A stretch of DNA of 64,000 nucleotides from Eretmocerus hayati (Eukaryota > Arthropoda > Insecta > Hymenoptera > Aphelinidae). Numbering within the stretch: the first letter of the stretch is position 1; each line of letters opens with the position of its first letter. The notes under the pieces are model-generated. The model saw only the letters and a program-made list of their open reading frames with translations. It did not search any database and had not been told where the DNA came from. Below are positions 11,175 through 23,099 of this stretch, piece by piece. Where the stretch lies: assembly GCA_029851415.1 (NCBI GenBank), contig CM056742.1, forward strand, positions 75,940,748 through 76,004,747, in the 5' to 3' direction. The position numbers and the translations under genes were made by a program.

Positions 11175-13631
11175 TCATTGGGTACATAAATCAACTAATC
11201 CAGGTAGCAAATTCGGACCTGAATGAAGATAGTCATTGAGCGAGTAACCCTTATCAGTGATCATTGAAGCATTGAAAACTGTTCTCACTGGAGTTGTCGA
11301 GCTATTCTCTTTGATAACTCCGTGATGAGGTAAAAAATAGAATTGATCATTAGGGATACTGGTAGTAAATATTGGGCGCACGAAACCTTGCGATAAGTAA
11401 TCTCGCATTGATTTGACATACGCGTTCTTGAATTCAGGATTCTTTGCAAACTTCTTTTCCAGACTTAGAAAAACTCGAAGTGCTTTGGAGTAAGAATCTC
11501 CTAGAATACCTGAATCTGGAAAGTTGGGTTTCCATGGAAGTTTGACGATATATTTGCCGGTTTCTGTGCAACTCACATTACTATTGTAATGTTCAACACA
11601 CTTTTGTTCATCATCCGACAAGAAACTTCCCTTTGGAATCTCCTCGCGATCGAAAAACGAACGGAGAGTTTCATTGAGTTGAGAATCAGTGTCATTAAGA
11701 CACAAATTTATTGTTGGTCGCGACGATTTTTGAGACATCAAAGAACAAGAAAGTATCCAGCCGAAATGCGATTTCATAGCTATAGGAGCATCGCCCTTTC
11801 GGATCTTACGTAAACCTTGTTGTATGATTTGTGCGTGGATCTGAGCACTAAGTAACATATCAACAACACCAGGTTTATCAAAATTAGGGTCTGCTGAGCG
11901 CAGCTTCTTCAAATGTTTCCAATATCCATTGAATAGAGAGTTGGGTTGATATTGGGTAACCTTAGGAATCACGTAAGCTGACACTATGAATTTTTTATCG
12001 GAAGTAAAGCGAGGTCGTATAGTCCCCTCAACTACGTTTTTGCATATAGGGCCACTTTTACCGCCAACTGTCGTAGTAGGTACCATAACGGGTTTTTTCT
12101 TCAACCGAAGTAATTGGCATAAGCCTTCTGAAGTAAATGAAGATTGTGCGCACTGATCCACAATTGCCCGTATTTCGTGTGACGAACCAAATGTAGATTC
12201 AGCTAAGATTCGAGCAGTTGCTATGAAAATCTCCCCATCATTGTCATCTTTATTAACAATGTTATTGACGTGGTTCGATTCTAATTGTAACATGGATGCT
12301 GCACTATTGGACTGTTGGGCGGGCATATTCGGTTTGGAAGGTTGATCAGCGGTATTCGGAATACTGGGCTCACCACTTTCATGAATAGTCGTATGATGTT
12401 TTCCATTACAAACCGCACAGCGTTTGTCACTAGGACACTCCGGCAAGAGATGGTCGGAAAGAAAGCAATTGAAACACCTCTTGAGTGAGGTTATATATCT
12501 TTTTCTCTCAGGCACAGATTTTGCCTTGAAGGTATTACAAAAAGTGGAAAAATGAGGATCCTCGCAAATCATGCACACGGGTCGCTCACGTCCAGGCTTT
12601 GATTTATCTCTTTGATTCACGTGGACAGCTTCTGAATCTTTGAGTTTAGTATTCTGATTCTTGTTTTGATTCTTTAAATCAGAGGTGGCACTAAGTCTGG
12701 GTTTTTTCTGTGTCTCCTCAGTTGCTTCCTTAGCACTCTCAAATTGAGCGTGAGCCAGTCCCCGAGTTTCGAGAAAATCATCGAGCATTTTGTAGCTAGG
12801 ACATTGCTTTGGATTTTCTGATTGTGCGACATGAGATTCCCAATCTTTTTGAAGTGCAGTTGTAAGACGCATCACTACTAGAAAAACGACCATGGGGTCC
12901 CGAGTATCGATTTGACAGTTCAATGATTTCAGAGCTTTCAAAACATTGTTCACTCCGTTGCGCAGACGACTAATCTCTGAAGCGGTATCAGCTCCCATTT
13001 TATTCATGGACATCAATTTTGAAAGTAATTTAGAGACCAATGAGCGATTATTGCTGTAGTACTCTTTAACGCTTTTCCAGACCGAATCAAAGTTTTCGAC
13101 AGAGGGAGCGCTTTCTTCGAGGAGTTCTGCGGCTTCCCCTCTATGTGAGGATCGCAAATAACTCATTTTATGAACATTCGCAAGGCCGTCTTTCTTCACT
13201 ACCATTTCATCAAAAGAATCGTGAAAATTCTTCCAGCTCTGAATGTCACCGGAGAAGGTGGGAAGTTCAATTGGCGGTAATTTGGCTTGGAATGTAGCAG
13301 ATTGTTCAGATGTTTCAGCATTTCGCGAACCGATAGGTACTGCTGCGTCGAGATTTAATAGGAAGTCTTGGAATAGCCTTAGGGAAGCAAAATATGATTC
13401 TTCTACACTATCATACACATTATTCTTGAAGTAGTTATCTGAAGCGTCAATATCATCATCGTCTAATAGCTTCTCATGAATATCTTGAAACTTTTTCCAG
13501 TAATCTTCCAACCCCTTCATCCGGGTAAGGCACACGCCTTTTGTCATCTTAGCTTGGCCTGTTTTTTGGAAGTTTATATACGCGTTCGCAATGCGCGATT
13601 GCAGTTTGAGTTGCTTCTCAATCGAAGCCAT
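11175..13631 (-). pseudogene. BEL-B gag, protease and start of reverse transcriptase
   Basis: An 818-codon open frame starts at ATG 13,631. In order it shows an N-terminal gag region with the DUF1759-like LPPIELPTFSGDIQSWKNF segment, then cysteine/histidine zinc-binding motifs at about 12,375-12,590 (CFNCFLSDHLLPEC, CAVCNGKHH). Next comes a DUF1758-type aspartic protease region (AIVDQCAQSSF, with Cys where family members usually have Gly). The RT N-terminus (PVRTVFNAS, GYSLNDYLHSGPNLLPGL) follows. The frame stops at TGA 11,175-11,177 inside the RT, where it should continue, so the stop is a nonsense mutation. The long leader upstream contains two tandem repeats. Confidence 0.9.
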
Positions 13632-13724
13632 TGTGTATAATTGAATGGATATAGTCGTTGAATTACTCGTTCACCGATTTACTCGTCTGAACGAATAATT
13701 CAGACGAAGTAAAATTTCAACAGG

Positions 13725-13830
13725 ATCTGCGAAAATCGCACTCTACAGGATCTACGAGAATCGCACTCTACAGGATCTGTGAATAGCACTCAACAGGATC
13801 GGCGAGAATCGCACTCTACCGGATCTGTGA
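13725..13830. repeat. Tandem repeat in BEL-B leader (about 27-bp unit)
   Basis: Five partial to full copies of a unit like CAGGATCTGCGAGAATCGCACTCTA follow one another. Minor changes include GGATCTACGAG, GGATCGGCGAG and CGGATCTGTGAA. It lies upstream of the gag start on the minus strand, within the untranslated leader. Confidence 0.82.
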
Positions 13831-13855
13831 ATGGCCAAAAATGGTTGTGGTCATG

Positions 13856-14035
13856 TCAACTCAAGTGCCCAAAAATGGAATATCTCCTCGAATGCTCAGA
13901 ATGAGTGTTATCAGCGCGTTAACTCGAGTGCCCAAAATGGAGTCTCTCCTCGGATGCTCAAAATGATCGAGTGTTATCAGCGCGTCAACTTGCGTGCTCA
14001 AAATGGAGAATCTCCTCAAATGCTCAAACTGAGTG
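13856..14035. repeat. Tandem repeat in BEL-B leader (about 58-bp unit)
   Basis: Three copies of a unit containing TGCCCAAAATGGA, ATCTCCTCGAATGCTCA and GAGTGTTATCAGCGCGT. It adjoins the shorter tandem repeat. The remaining leader, 14,036-14,787, contains a polypurine patch and GC-rich sequence but no motif that I recognise. Confidence 0.8.
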
Positions 14036-14787
14036 TTGACATGAAGAACGAAACTAATTCGACAAACCATGTGTCGCGAATAACACAAATGTACGATGCA
14101 TTATTCGTTAAATATAATGATCGGCCGTTGTCCGGTGATCTCGCAATGAATGAAAAACCATGAAAATGTAACGATCGTTAGAATATATTGATCAGTTATA
14201 TACTGTCCCTCCCAAACACGAAGGGAAGCTCAAAATATTCATCGCAAAATGTAGCATAGTACGGTTCCGACTAACGAGAGGGGAGGGGGCAAGGGCAGGC
14301 AGCGAAACATCCCCAGAGAACGTAGGAAAGAGTAAACAACTCACTCACCGAACGATGACCTTGCCTCTTGTCGCGAACGCTTCGCGCTTGTTATGTTGTA
14401 CAAGAATATGAACGCCGCCGTCGTTGTGGTGCCGCTATGTCGCCGACTCGCTGCTCATCTGCTGCTAACTGCGACGTTGAAGAAGAGGCATGCTTGCTCA
14501 TAAAGATGGCTGCCGCGTTCTCTTTATATGGTCCGCTTGGCGTCACTTGCCGTTTGGAGCACTAAGGGCAAAATGGCTGTCCATTGGCGTGGGTGCTGAC
14601 ACAACGATGACGATGCCATGCAATTCCCATAATTGTGTGGATCGCAAGTTTTACGCACGGTATTTGAAAGTCATCGCACTATAATTAGTGCACAATATAA
14701 CCGCACTTGGCGAATAAACTCCGCACCAATATTTGCACCACGTTCTCACACATCACTGTGATAACTTCCTCCATTCACTGCATTTTT

Positions 14788-14806
14788 AATCCGGCTCGAA
14801 GGACCA
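14788..14806 (-). other. BEL-B primer-binding site, likely tRNA-Tyr
   Basis: Two bases inside the 5' LTR, the minus strand reads TGGTCCTTCGAGCCGGATT. A tRNA primer-binding site starts with TGG, the complement of the CCA end. The rest matches the 3' end of insect tRNA-Tyr as I remember it (…CCGGCTCGAAGGA-CCA). Reverse transcription would start here. Confidence 0.75.
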
Positions 14807-14808
14807 AA

Positions 14809-15001
14809 TGTTTATATGCGGGGTTGGATTCAGGTGAATGCAGAATGAATCAGAGGAGAGGTTTAATTGAACTGTTCGCAAAACTATATTGAGCAATATG
14901 ATACATGCTTGAGGTGGTGGAGAGTGTGCGTACTGTTCGCGATCCACAAGAAGACTGACTGAACCGGAGCAGAGCGGGAGGCCTATAACCGAGCGGCTGA
15001 A

Positions 15002-15034
<33 letters not shown>

Positions 15035-15148
15035 TGCAGTCGGTTCTACTGCCGGTTGAGCATCTAATGCCACTTGACGGCTTAGCTAATGTGTGCGTGA
15101 ATGTATGTGTGCTATCGCGGACATTGTTTGTTCGGTGCTACATAAACA
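14809..15148 (-). repeat. 5' LTR of BEL-B
   Basis: This is the 340-bp partner of the LTR at 7,743-8,082. It starts TGTTTATGTAGCACC on the minus strand and ends ...CATATAAACA at 14,809. It should carry the promoter and the start of the genomic RNA. A (TA)n run occupies about 15,005-15,032. Confidence 0.93.
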
Positions 15149-15423
15149 ATGATGATGTTGAGGAATTCATTTCTCGGAAACTGAAAACGGAAATTGAGAG
15201 GATTGAGGAACCTGCAGGGGCTCAGAAAAAATTAGGGGCCCTCAGGGTATCTCGGGGGAATCTTTCAGCCCCTAAAGTAAATATGGAACGTAATTTAGGT
15301 TAATTGGTCGGAGGCACTCGGGGTCCTTAGGGGCCCTCCTGGGCATCCAAGACAGTCAAGGGCATCCAGGGGAGTTCAAGGGAGTTTAGAAGAATTCAGG
15401 GGAATCTCATCCTTACTACTATA
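15149..15423. other. Unassigned sequence between BEL-B and the 26-kb structure
   Basis: It starts with the ATGATGAT flank of BEL-B and ends with TA at 15,422-15,423, the apparent target dinucleotide of the giant element. It holds repeated GGGGCCCTC and GGGCATCCA words and an open frame fragment with an acidic/basic stretch (FISRKLKTEIERIEE). I do not recognise it. Confidence 0.5.
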
Positions 15424-15569
15424 CAACATGTTTCAGAATTCGCGTACACCCCGAAAAAATTAGGTAGCGGTGATTTTGTTATTTCGATTGGTGAGATCGA
15501 GAGATTTTGTTACGGTTTCCTGAGTTTGTAACTGTCGTATGAAAAAACGTATTTTTTAGCGTTATTTCG

Positions 15570-15620
15570 GTAACGCTTGGCGTGTAATGCTTAACGGCTA
15601 GCATTACACGAAAGCGTTAC
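15570..15620. other. Subterminal 51-base hairpin, left arm
   Basis: The sequence pairs GTAACGCT with AGCGTTAC and GTGTAATGCT with AGCATTACAC around a short loop, about 146 bases from the element end. A second imperfect hairpin (GCAGACA with TGTCTGC, and CGTCGCA with TGCGACG) lies at about 16,019-16,062. Conserved subterminal hairpins are often protein-binding or structural signals; function here is inferred only. Confidence 0.75.
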
Positions 15621-16984
15621 ATTGTGTATTCTGCTTGGTTATGGCTCGCAGGGTTGTGTTTGTCGGCTGCTCTTGTGTTGATTGTGAACCGTGATTTTTC
15701 TGTGCGAGCTGTTGGCGTCGGGAAATTAAAAATCAATTCGGTGTGTTGTGCGTGTTTGAGCGTTCGCGTTTTTGTGAGAGCTGTGTCTTCGGCGGGTGCG
15801 GTGCAGCGGCATTGCATGATTACAAGAGCGCTTCTGCAGGGGCAACGACGCAGTGCTTTTCATGTTCGAGTTTACGTACGAGTATTGTGGGAGTCGCGGA
15901 GAGTGTTGTGAAATAATAAGATGTGTGGAATCGTGTTACGAGGCATGCGTCGTGACTGCCGACAAGCAGATAACCGTGACCTTGGCCGCCGCAGCAGAAG
16001 GTCTGCATGACGTATCGTAGCAGACATCTCGTCGCAGATCAGATTATGCGACGTGTCTGCTGCGAGCCATGTTTTCGGTGCACCAATTGCATGGCCCGCG
16101 ACCGGCTTATGCGAGATGATGCCTTGTGTTTGTGTTGTCTTTAATTTTTTTCGTCGGTCGAGGAGCATTCCTGTCAAATTGCCTCGGTGGGGGTGTTTGT
16201 TTTCTGCTCTGACGCGTGGCTTGAGTTGTTGTCTGCGGAGGCACAGTGCAGACAAGGTAGCGGAGTCAATGCGGATCGCGCTATTTTAAGTTCTCCGAGT
16301 GACCCTTTTGCTCGCGAAAGGTCATGCCTCATTTCTTCACTTAGGCTGGGGGATTAGCCGATTCAATCGACCTGATTTGGAGTTTCGGCAGTGATCCTCT
16401 ACTTAAGTGCAAGAGATTGGTGCTTTCGAGGTGAGTCAAAGGAGTTGGGTTTCGCGTATGCGATAAATCGTACGATACGTGCCATCATTTTTCGCGCGCG
16501 CTCAATTACTGAATCATCGCGTTTGCAAGAAATTGTCCTGATCCCGTTTTTTCTTCTTTCATTTTCAACATGAGCCTCGCATACGCTATGGCCCAACTCG
16601 CTCATGCACGACAGCAATCTCAGCGTCAACCATAACATTTTAGTTTATACTCGCGTATGATAATTTCGACAATTTATCGGGTGTTCGTTTTCCCTTTGCG
16701 CAGTCCAGATGTGCGCAATGATACGGATAATTTCCGTGTGCGCGGGCGACTTTCCTCTTCGCGCATGCGAGAGCTGCCATTCTCTAACTTGTCTGTCGAG
16801 GTAATTTCGAATTTCGCGCGCGCTATGTGAGTAATTCTCGCGTACGCGAAAGATATCAATCCAAGCTCGACTGCCACGAGTTTTGAACTTTTGCGTGCTG
16901 GAGTGGAAAATCTTTTCATAACGGGTTCAAATTATTTTTCCTAGGTAATTGAGTCAATTTGGAAAAGAAGAGGTCCCTTGATAT

Positions 16985-17735
16985 TTATTCCTATGTTTGA
17001 TCATTTTTCTCGCTCACGCGAAATTTTTGGCACGTTGCCTTGCAATGTTTTCGCGTATGCGAAAATCCTCGCGCACGCGTCATAGTGTTTTGTGTACCCA
17101 ATAATTGAGTATTTTGCTCTTTGTGTCAGCGTTAAAGAATACGGTTCACGCAGACTCGCTAGCTGTTCGCGCATGCGAAGGGTACCCTCGTCCCTTTGAT
17201 TGGAGATAGAGCAAATTCCACGTTATTGTTGCGTACGCGAAGACGAAAAGTCTTCGCGTAAGCCAAAGTGTGCTCTCCTCGCTCTCGCGAAATTTTCGGC
17301 ACGGTGCCTTGCAATTTTTTCGCGTACGCGAAATTTTTGCGCACGCGTAATAGTGTTCCACGTACCCAAAAATTGAGTATTTTGCTCTCCGTGTCAGCGT
17401 TAGCGAATACGGTTCACGCAGACTCGCTAGCTGTTCGTGCACGCGAAGTGTACCCTCGTACTTCGGATTGAAGGAAGAGCAAATTCCACGTCATTGTCGC
17501 GTACTTGGGAACAGAAAGTCTTCGCGTAAGCGATAGTGTACTCTCCCCGCTCACGCGAAATTTTCGGCGCGATGACTTGCAATTTCTTCGCGTACGCGGA
17601 ATTTCTCGCGCACGCGTAATAGTGTTTCGTGTACCCACCGTTCGAATATTTTGCTTCCCGAGTTAGCGTGAGCAAATGCGGTCACGCAGACCCGCTAGCT
17701 GTTCGCGCACGCCAAAGGTTCCCTCGTACTTGAAA
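16985..17735. repeat. CGCG-rich satellite-like array, left outer
   Basis: About three copies of a unit of roughly 265 bp. Each unit carries several versions of the palindrome TTCGCGTACGCGAA or CGCGTGCGCGAA, plus CTCACGCGAAATTTT, CGTGTCAGCGTTAGCGAATA and GACTCGCTAGCTGTTCG. The same motif is scattered through the adjoining 16,440-16,860. Unrelated frames read as repeats of the same short peptides, which explains the many short open frames here. Confidence 0.85.
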
Positions 17736-19198
17736 ATGTATTATGGATCCCTGAGCCTTTGCGGCAATGCACGGATCTCTCCGTGGGCTAAAATAATGAG
17801 TTATTGATATGGTTATTGATTGCAATGATTCGTATCATCGCAGAACTCGCGGAACCCCGATTCAAACTCTGAATTTCAGTCAATTGTGACCTCATCGGAT
17901 GCAGAATCTCGCAAATGAAAACATGATATTTTTCCCCTTATTCCTGATGCCAATGCGTCAATCTCTTCGACAGTTTAAATGATGAGAAAGAGCAATCATG
18001 CAACTCATCACTAAGTACCGTTGTTTTGCAGCTATCTCAGCAACAAGACTACGATACTAGTCCAAGAATACTTGTCATCGTTATAGGTGCATAGTTTTGC
18101 AAATAAGAATGTAAAATGGATCCTTGGGCCTTGGCGGCAATGCACAGATCACTCCGGGGGCTTAAATGATAAGTAATCCACATGACGACACACTGCTATG
18201 ATCCGCATTATTGTAGAACTCGCGGAACCCCGATTCAAACCCTGAATTTTAGATCGGTTGTGACCATATTGGATGCAGAATCGCGTGATTGGAAACATGA
18301 TATGTTTCCTCGAACCCGATGCCAATGCACGAATCTCTTTGACAGTTCGAATGATGGGAGAGAGCCTCATCCAAATTATCACTGAGAATCGTTGTTTTGC
18401 AGTGTTTTCAGAAACAAGACTACAATACTAGTTCAAGAATACTCGTCATCGTTACATGTGCATAGTCTTGCAAATAGAAATGTAATATGGATCGCTGGGC
18501 CCCGGCGGCAATGCACAGATCTCTCTGTGGGCTCAAATAATAGGTATTTGTTATGGTTATGGATTGCTAAGATTCGTATAGTCGCAGAACTCACGGAACC
18601 CCGATTCAAACTCTGAATTTTGGTTAGTTTTGACCGTGTCGGATGCAGAATCTCGCAATTGGAAACATGATTTTCTCCCCTTGTTCCTGATGCGAATGCA
18701 CGAATCTCTCTGACAGTTCGAATGATGGGAAGAAGAAACTATCCAAATTATCTCTGAGAATCTTTGTTTTGCAGTGGTTACATGAACTAGACTACTAGTC
18801 AAGTGAGTAAGCCCCGAAAAGACCCTTCCTTCTAGGAGTAACCGGCTAAACTTTTCCGAATCCTCCAAATTTGGTCGCAAATGATAGGTGTTATATCCAA
18901 TAATCAATGTTGATCAGATTTATTGTTCAAAGATTGGGGAAAGGCATAAATAAACGATGAAAACATGCATTTTTTCGTCTTTTTTCTGTTTTTCTATTGT
19001 GTGTCGGACACTATCAGTTTTTTGGGAATATTTGTTGCAAGGTTATTTGTAGATCTCTGGACAATCTACAAAATTGGCCTCTCAACTTTTTTCCGCTAAT
19101 GCATCCTTTTGGAGTAATTCCTGATCAAAGTGATAACCGACGATAAATTTGCTGAAATTGTTCATAACGGGTTCAAATTATTTTTCCTAGGTAATTGA
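17735..19198. repeat. ~375-bp tandem units, left arm copy 1 (TRIM-free)
   Basis: Three units about 375 bases apart share GCAGAACTCGCGGAACCCCG, GATTCAAACTCTGAATTT, CGGCAATGCACAGATC and TGTTTTGCAGTG. An uninterrupted CTCATCACTAAGTACC at about 18,001-18,016 is the unoccupied version of the TRIM insertion site. At 19,198 the sequence jumps back to a copy of 17,429 onward, so 17,429-19,198 has been tandemly duplicated in the left arm only. Core words are shared with the units inside the foldback at 20,395-22,530. Confidence 0.82.
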
Positions 19199-19850
19199 GA
19201 CTCGCTAGCTGTTCGTGCACGCGAAGTATACCCTCGTACTTCGGATTGAAGGAAGAGCAAATTCCACGTCATTGTCGCGTACTTGGGAACAGAAAGTCTT
19301 CGCGTAAGCGATAGTGTACTCTCCCCGCTCACGCGAAATTTTCGGCACGATGACTTGCAATTTCTTCGCGTACGCGGAATTTTCGCGCACGCGTAATTGT
19401 GTTTCGTGTACCCACCGTTCGAATATTTTGCTTCCCGAGTTAGCGTGAGCAAATGCGGTCACGCAGACCCGCTAGCTGTTCGCGCACGCCAAAGGTTCCC
19501 TCGTACTTGAAAATGTATTATGGATCCCTGAGCCTTTGCGGCAATGCACGGATCTCTCCGTGGGCTAAAATAATGAGTTATTGATATGGTTATTGATTGC
19601 AATGATTCGTATCATCGCAGAACTCGCGGAACCCCGATTCAAACTCTGAATTTCAGTCAATTGTGACCTCATCGGATGCAGAATCTCGCAAATGAAAACA
19701 TGATATTTTTCCCCTTGTTCCTGATGCCAATGCACCAATCTCTTCGACAGTTTAAATGATGAGAAAGAGCAATCATGCAACTCATCACTGTTACGGGTGC
19801 AAGCTACACAGGTGCCCTTACTTCAAGTGTATCACATATAAGGACCGCCG

Positions 19851-22800
19851 CACACTATTAAAAAAAAATGGCCACGGGACAATACTAATTGCCCCGTGAA
19901 AACAGGCGATTTTTGGACTTTTCAACAGGGCATTTTGTAGCTTTTTACGTCTAGTTTCTGAATCCTTTTCCCTCGAGATGCCCCAGACTGGTCTGTGAGG
20001 GTGGCATCCTCCAGAACGAAAAAAAGTTAAAAAAGCCGACCAAAAAAGTGGTTTTACTCGAAGGGGATGCATTTTGAGCTAAAAGTGAAGATAACCCAAA
20101 TTGTAGATTTTTGTCCGACAAATCGAAAACCATTGCCAGCTTTTCAGAAAATTCACATTTTGGGGGGGGTTTTCGGTCGTTTTTGGGGTTTTTGGGGGTT
20201 ATGGGGGATTTTGGGGGGGGGGGGGGAATTTGGACACTCACGAAAAATCTGACCACGTCAATCGAAAGAACGGGAAATTTTACGTCGAAATATGTGTTTT
20301 TAAAAATTTTCAGATTTTTGTGAAATTATTCCCAGCGGGACATACAGATTCAGACCCCATTTTACCTATTTAGTCAAGACTGAGCCAAAAATCATGATTT
20401 GAATCTAGGTTCCGCGAGTTCTGCAGTAATGAAAGTCATTTGAGTGTATTGTGGTGTCAATTACCTACAATTTGCGCCCAAGTAGAGCTCTGTACATTGC
20501 CGCCAAGGCCCAGGAGGGCCGATATTGTGATCAAAGAATTCCATCACGAGATTCATCACAAGATCGAGATTTGAATCTGGGTTCCGCGAGTTCTGCAATT
20601 ACAAAAGTCATTCGAGTGTATTGTGGTGTCAATTACCTACAATTTGCGCCCAAACAGAGCTCTGTACATTGCCGCCAAGGCCCAGGAGGACCGATATTGT
20701 GATCAACGAATTCCATCGCGAGATTCATCACGATTCTTTCACTATATTGATCACGAGTAGGCCGAAAATCTCTATCTAAATCCGAGTTTCGCGAGTTCTG
20801 CAATAATGAAAGTCATTTGAGTGTATTGTGGTGTCAATTACCCACAATTTGCGCCCAAGCAGAGCTCTGTACATTGCCGCCAAGGATTGGGAGACTCGAT
20901 TTTAGCCGGGCCACTACGATTTTTCACCTATTTTCATCACAAGATCGAGATTTGAATCTAGGTTCCGCGAGTTCTGCAATAATAAAATTTATTTGAGTGT
21001 ATTGTGGTGTCAATTAACCACAATTTGCGCCCAAGGAGAGCTCTGTACATTGCCGCCAAGGACTGGGAGACTCGATTTTTCACCTATTTTCATCACACGA
21101 TCGAGATTTGAATCTAGGTTCCGCGAGTTCTGCAATAATAAAAGTCATTTGAGTGTATTGTGGTGTCAATTACCTACAATTTGCGCCCAAGCAGAGCTTT
21201 GTACATTGCCGCCGAGAACTAGGAGATCCGATACCACGAGATTCATCACGATTCTCCACCTACATAGGTGGAGAATCGTGATGAATCTCATGGTATCGGA
21301 TCTCCTAGTTCTCGGCGGCAATGTACAAAGCTCTGCTCGGGCGCAAATTGTAGGTAATTGACACCACAATACACTCAAATGACTTTTATTATTGCAGAAC
21401 TCGCGGAACCTAGATTCAAATCTCGATCTTGTGATGAAAATAGGTGAAAAATCGTATTGGCCCGGCTAAAATCGAATCTCCCAATCCTTGGCGGCAATGT
21501 ACAGAGCTCTGCTTGGGCGCAAATTGTGGGTAATTGACACCACAATACACTCAAATGACTTTTATTATTGCAGAACTCGCGAAACTCGGATTCAGATAGA
21601 GATTTTCGGCCTACTCGTGATCAATATAGTGAAAGAATCGTGATGAATCTCGCGATGGAATTCGTTGATCACAATATCGGTCCTCCTGGGCCTTGGCGGC
21701 AATGTACAGAGCTCTGCTTGGGCGCAAATTGTAGGTAATTGACACCACAATACACTCAGATGACTTTCATTATTGCAGAACTCGCGGAACCTAGATTCAG
21801 ATCTCGATCTTGTGATGAAAATAGGTGAAAAATCGTAGTGGCCCGGCTAAAATCGAATCTCCCAATCCTTGGCGGCAATGTACAGAGCTCTGCTTGGGCG
21901 CAAATTGTGGGTAATTGACACCACAATACACTCAAATGACTTTCATTATTGCAGAACTCGCGAAACTTGGATTTAGATAGAGATTTTCGGCCTACTCGTG
22001 ATCAATATAGTGAAAGAATCGTGATGAATCTCGCGATGGAATTCGTTGATCACAATATCGGTCCTCCTGGGCCTTGGCGGCAATGTACAGAGCTCTGTTT
22101 GGGCGCAAATTGTAGGTAATTGACACCACAATACACTCGAATGACTTTTGTAATTGCAGAACACGCGGAACCCAGATTCAAATCTCGATCTTGTGATGAA
22201 TCTCGTGATGGAATTCTTTGATCACAATATCGGCCCTCCTGGGCCTTGGCGGCAATGTACAGAGCTCTACTTGGGCGCAAATTGTAGGTAATTGACACCA
22301 CAATACACTCAAATGACTTTCATTATTGCAGAACTCGCGGAACCTAGATTCAAATCTCGATCTTGTGATGAAAATAGGTGAAAAATCGTAGTGGCCCGGC
22401 TAAAATCGAGTCTCCCAATCCTTGGCGGCAATGTACAGAGCTCTGCTTGGGAGCAAATTGTGGGTAATTGACAACACAATACACTTCAATGACTCTCATT
22501 ATTGCAGAACTCGCGGAACCTAGATTCAAATCATGATTTTTGGCTCAGTCTAAATAGGTACAATGGGTAAAATAGGTAAAATGGGGTCTGAATCTGTATG
22601 TCCCGCTGGGAATAATTTCACAAAAATCTGAAAATTTTTAAAAACACATATTTCGACTTAAAATTTCCCGTTCTTTCGATTGACGCGGTCAGATTTTTCG
22701 TGAGTGTCCAAATTCCCCCCCCCCCCCCCAAAATCCCCCATAACCCCCCAAAAACCCCAAAAACGACCGAAAACCCCCCCAAAATGTGAAGTTTCTGAAA

Positions 22801-23090
22801 AACTGGCAATGGTTTTCGATTTGTCGGACAAAAATCTACAATTTGGGTTATCTTCACTTTTAGCTCAAAATGCATCCCATTCGAGTAAAACCACTTTTTT
22901 GGTCGGCTTTTTTAACTTTTTTTCGTTCTGGAGGATGCCACCCTCACAGACCACTCTGGGGCATCTCGAGGGAAAAGGATTCAGAAACTAGACGTAAAAA
23001 GCTACAAAATGCCCTGTTGAAAAGTCCAAAAATCGCCTGTTTTCACGGGGCAATTAGTATTGTCCCGTGGGCATTTTTTTTAATAGTGTG
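19851..23090. mobile_element. Foldback element FB-3, left-arm copy
   Basis: The 3.24-kb element starts CACACTATTAAAAAAAAATG and ends with the inverse (…TTTAATAGTGTG). CGCCG stands on both sides, a 5-bp target duplication in the TRIM LTR. The inverted ends extend about 0.5 kb, including a segment with long G runs at about 20,160-20,225 (C runs at 22,716-22,785). The middle (20,395-22,530) consists of units of 150-210 bp in two opposing arrays that meet at about 21,270. There is no transposase. Some frames look coding in both orientations because of the repeated units. Confidence 0.85.
20395..22530. repeat. Head-to-head tandem arrays inside FB-3
   Basis: About five units on one strand face six or seven on the other, around the palindrome TCTCCACCTACATAGGTGGAGA at about 21,256-21,277. 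Unit words: GGTTCCGCGAGTTCTGCAAT, GTGTATTGTGGTGTCAATTA, GCCCAAGCAGAGCTCTGTAC and ATTGCCGCCAAGG. The core GCGGAACC...GCAGAACTCG and CGGCAATG...ACAGA are shared with the ~375-bp units in the arms, so the foldback and its host arm have a common repeat ancestor. Confidence 0.8.
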
Positions 23091-23099
23091 CGCCGCTTG

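Larger units (their letters stand above)
7743..15148 (-). mobile_element. Complete but inactive BEL/Pao retrotransposon BEL-B
   Basis: This 7.4-kb element has LTRs of exactly 340 bp at each end, differing by eye at about 9 positions. It has a primer-binding site next to the 5' LTR and a gag-pol region from 13,631 down to 8,290. Both flanks read ATGATGAT against the LTR edges, consistent with a 5-bp ATGAT duplication in a short ATG repeat. The purine-rich CTCGAGGTGGAAGGA next to the 3' LTR is the likely polypurine tract. Three in-frame stops and one frameshift disable pol. It lies tail to tail with BEL-A. Confidence 0.92.

Noticed and set aside
15624..16255. Open frames of 95 and 127 codons in the subterminal arm, identical in both arms
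   Set aside because: They overlap on opposite strands, have no recognisable domain, and are conserved only because the arm DNA is. Not called as genes.
17146..17675. Many short frames rich in Arg, Tyr, Ala and Lys within the arrays
   Set aside because: They are readings of the CGCGTACGCG repeat unit in several frames and recur with the unit.
20067..20323. Frames with Gly or Pro runs (also 22,704-22,991, 36,100-36,354, 38,476-38,760)
   Set aside because: They come from G or C homopolymer tracts in the FB-3 ends and lie in repeats on both strands.
20395..22530. CRISPR-like regular repeats
   Set aside because: Units of 150-210 bp without uniform spacers, in opposite orientations, in a eukaryotic foldback; not a CRISPR array.
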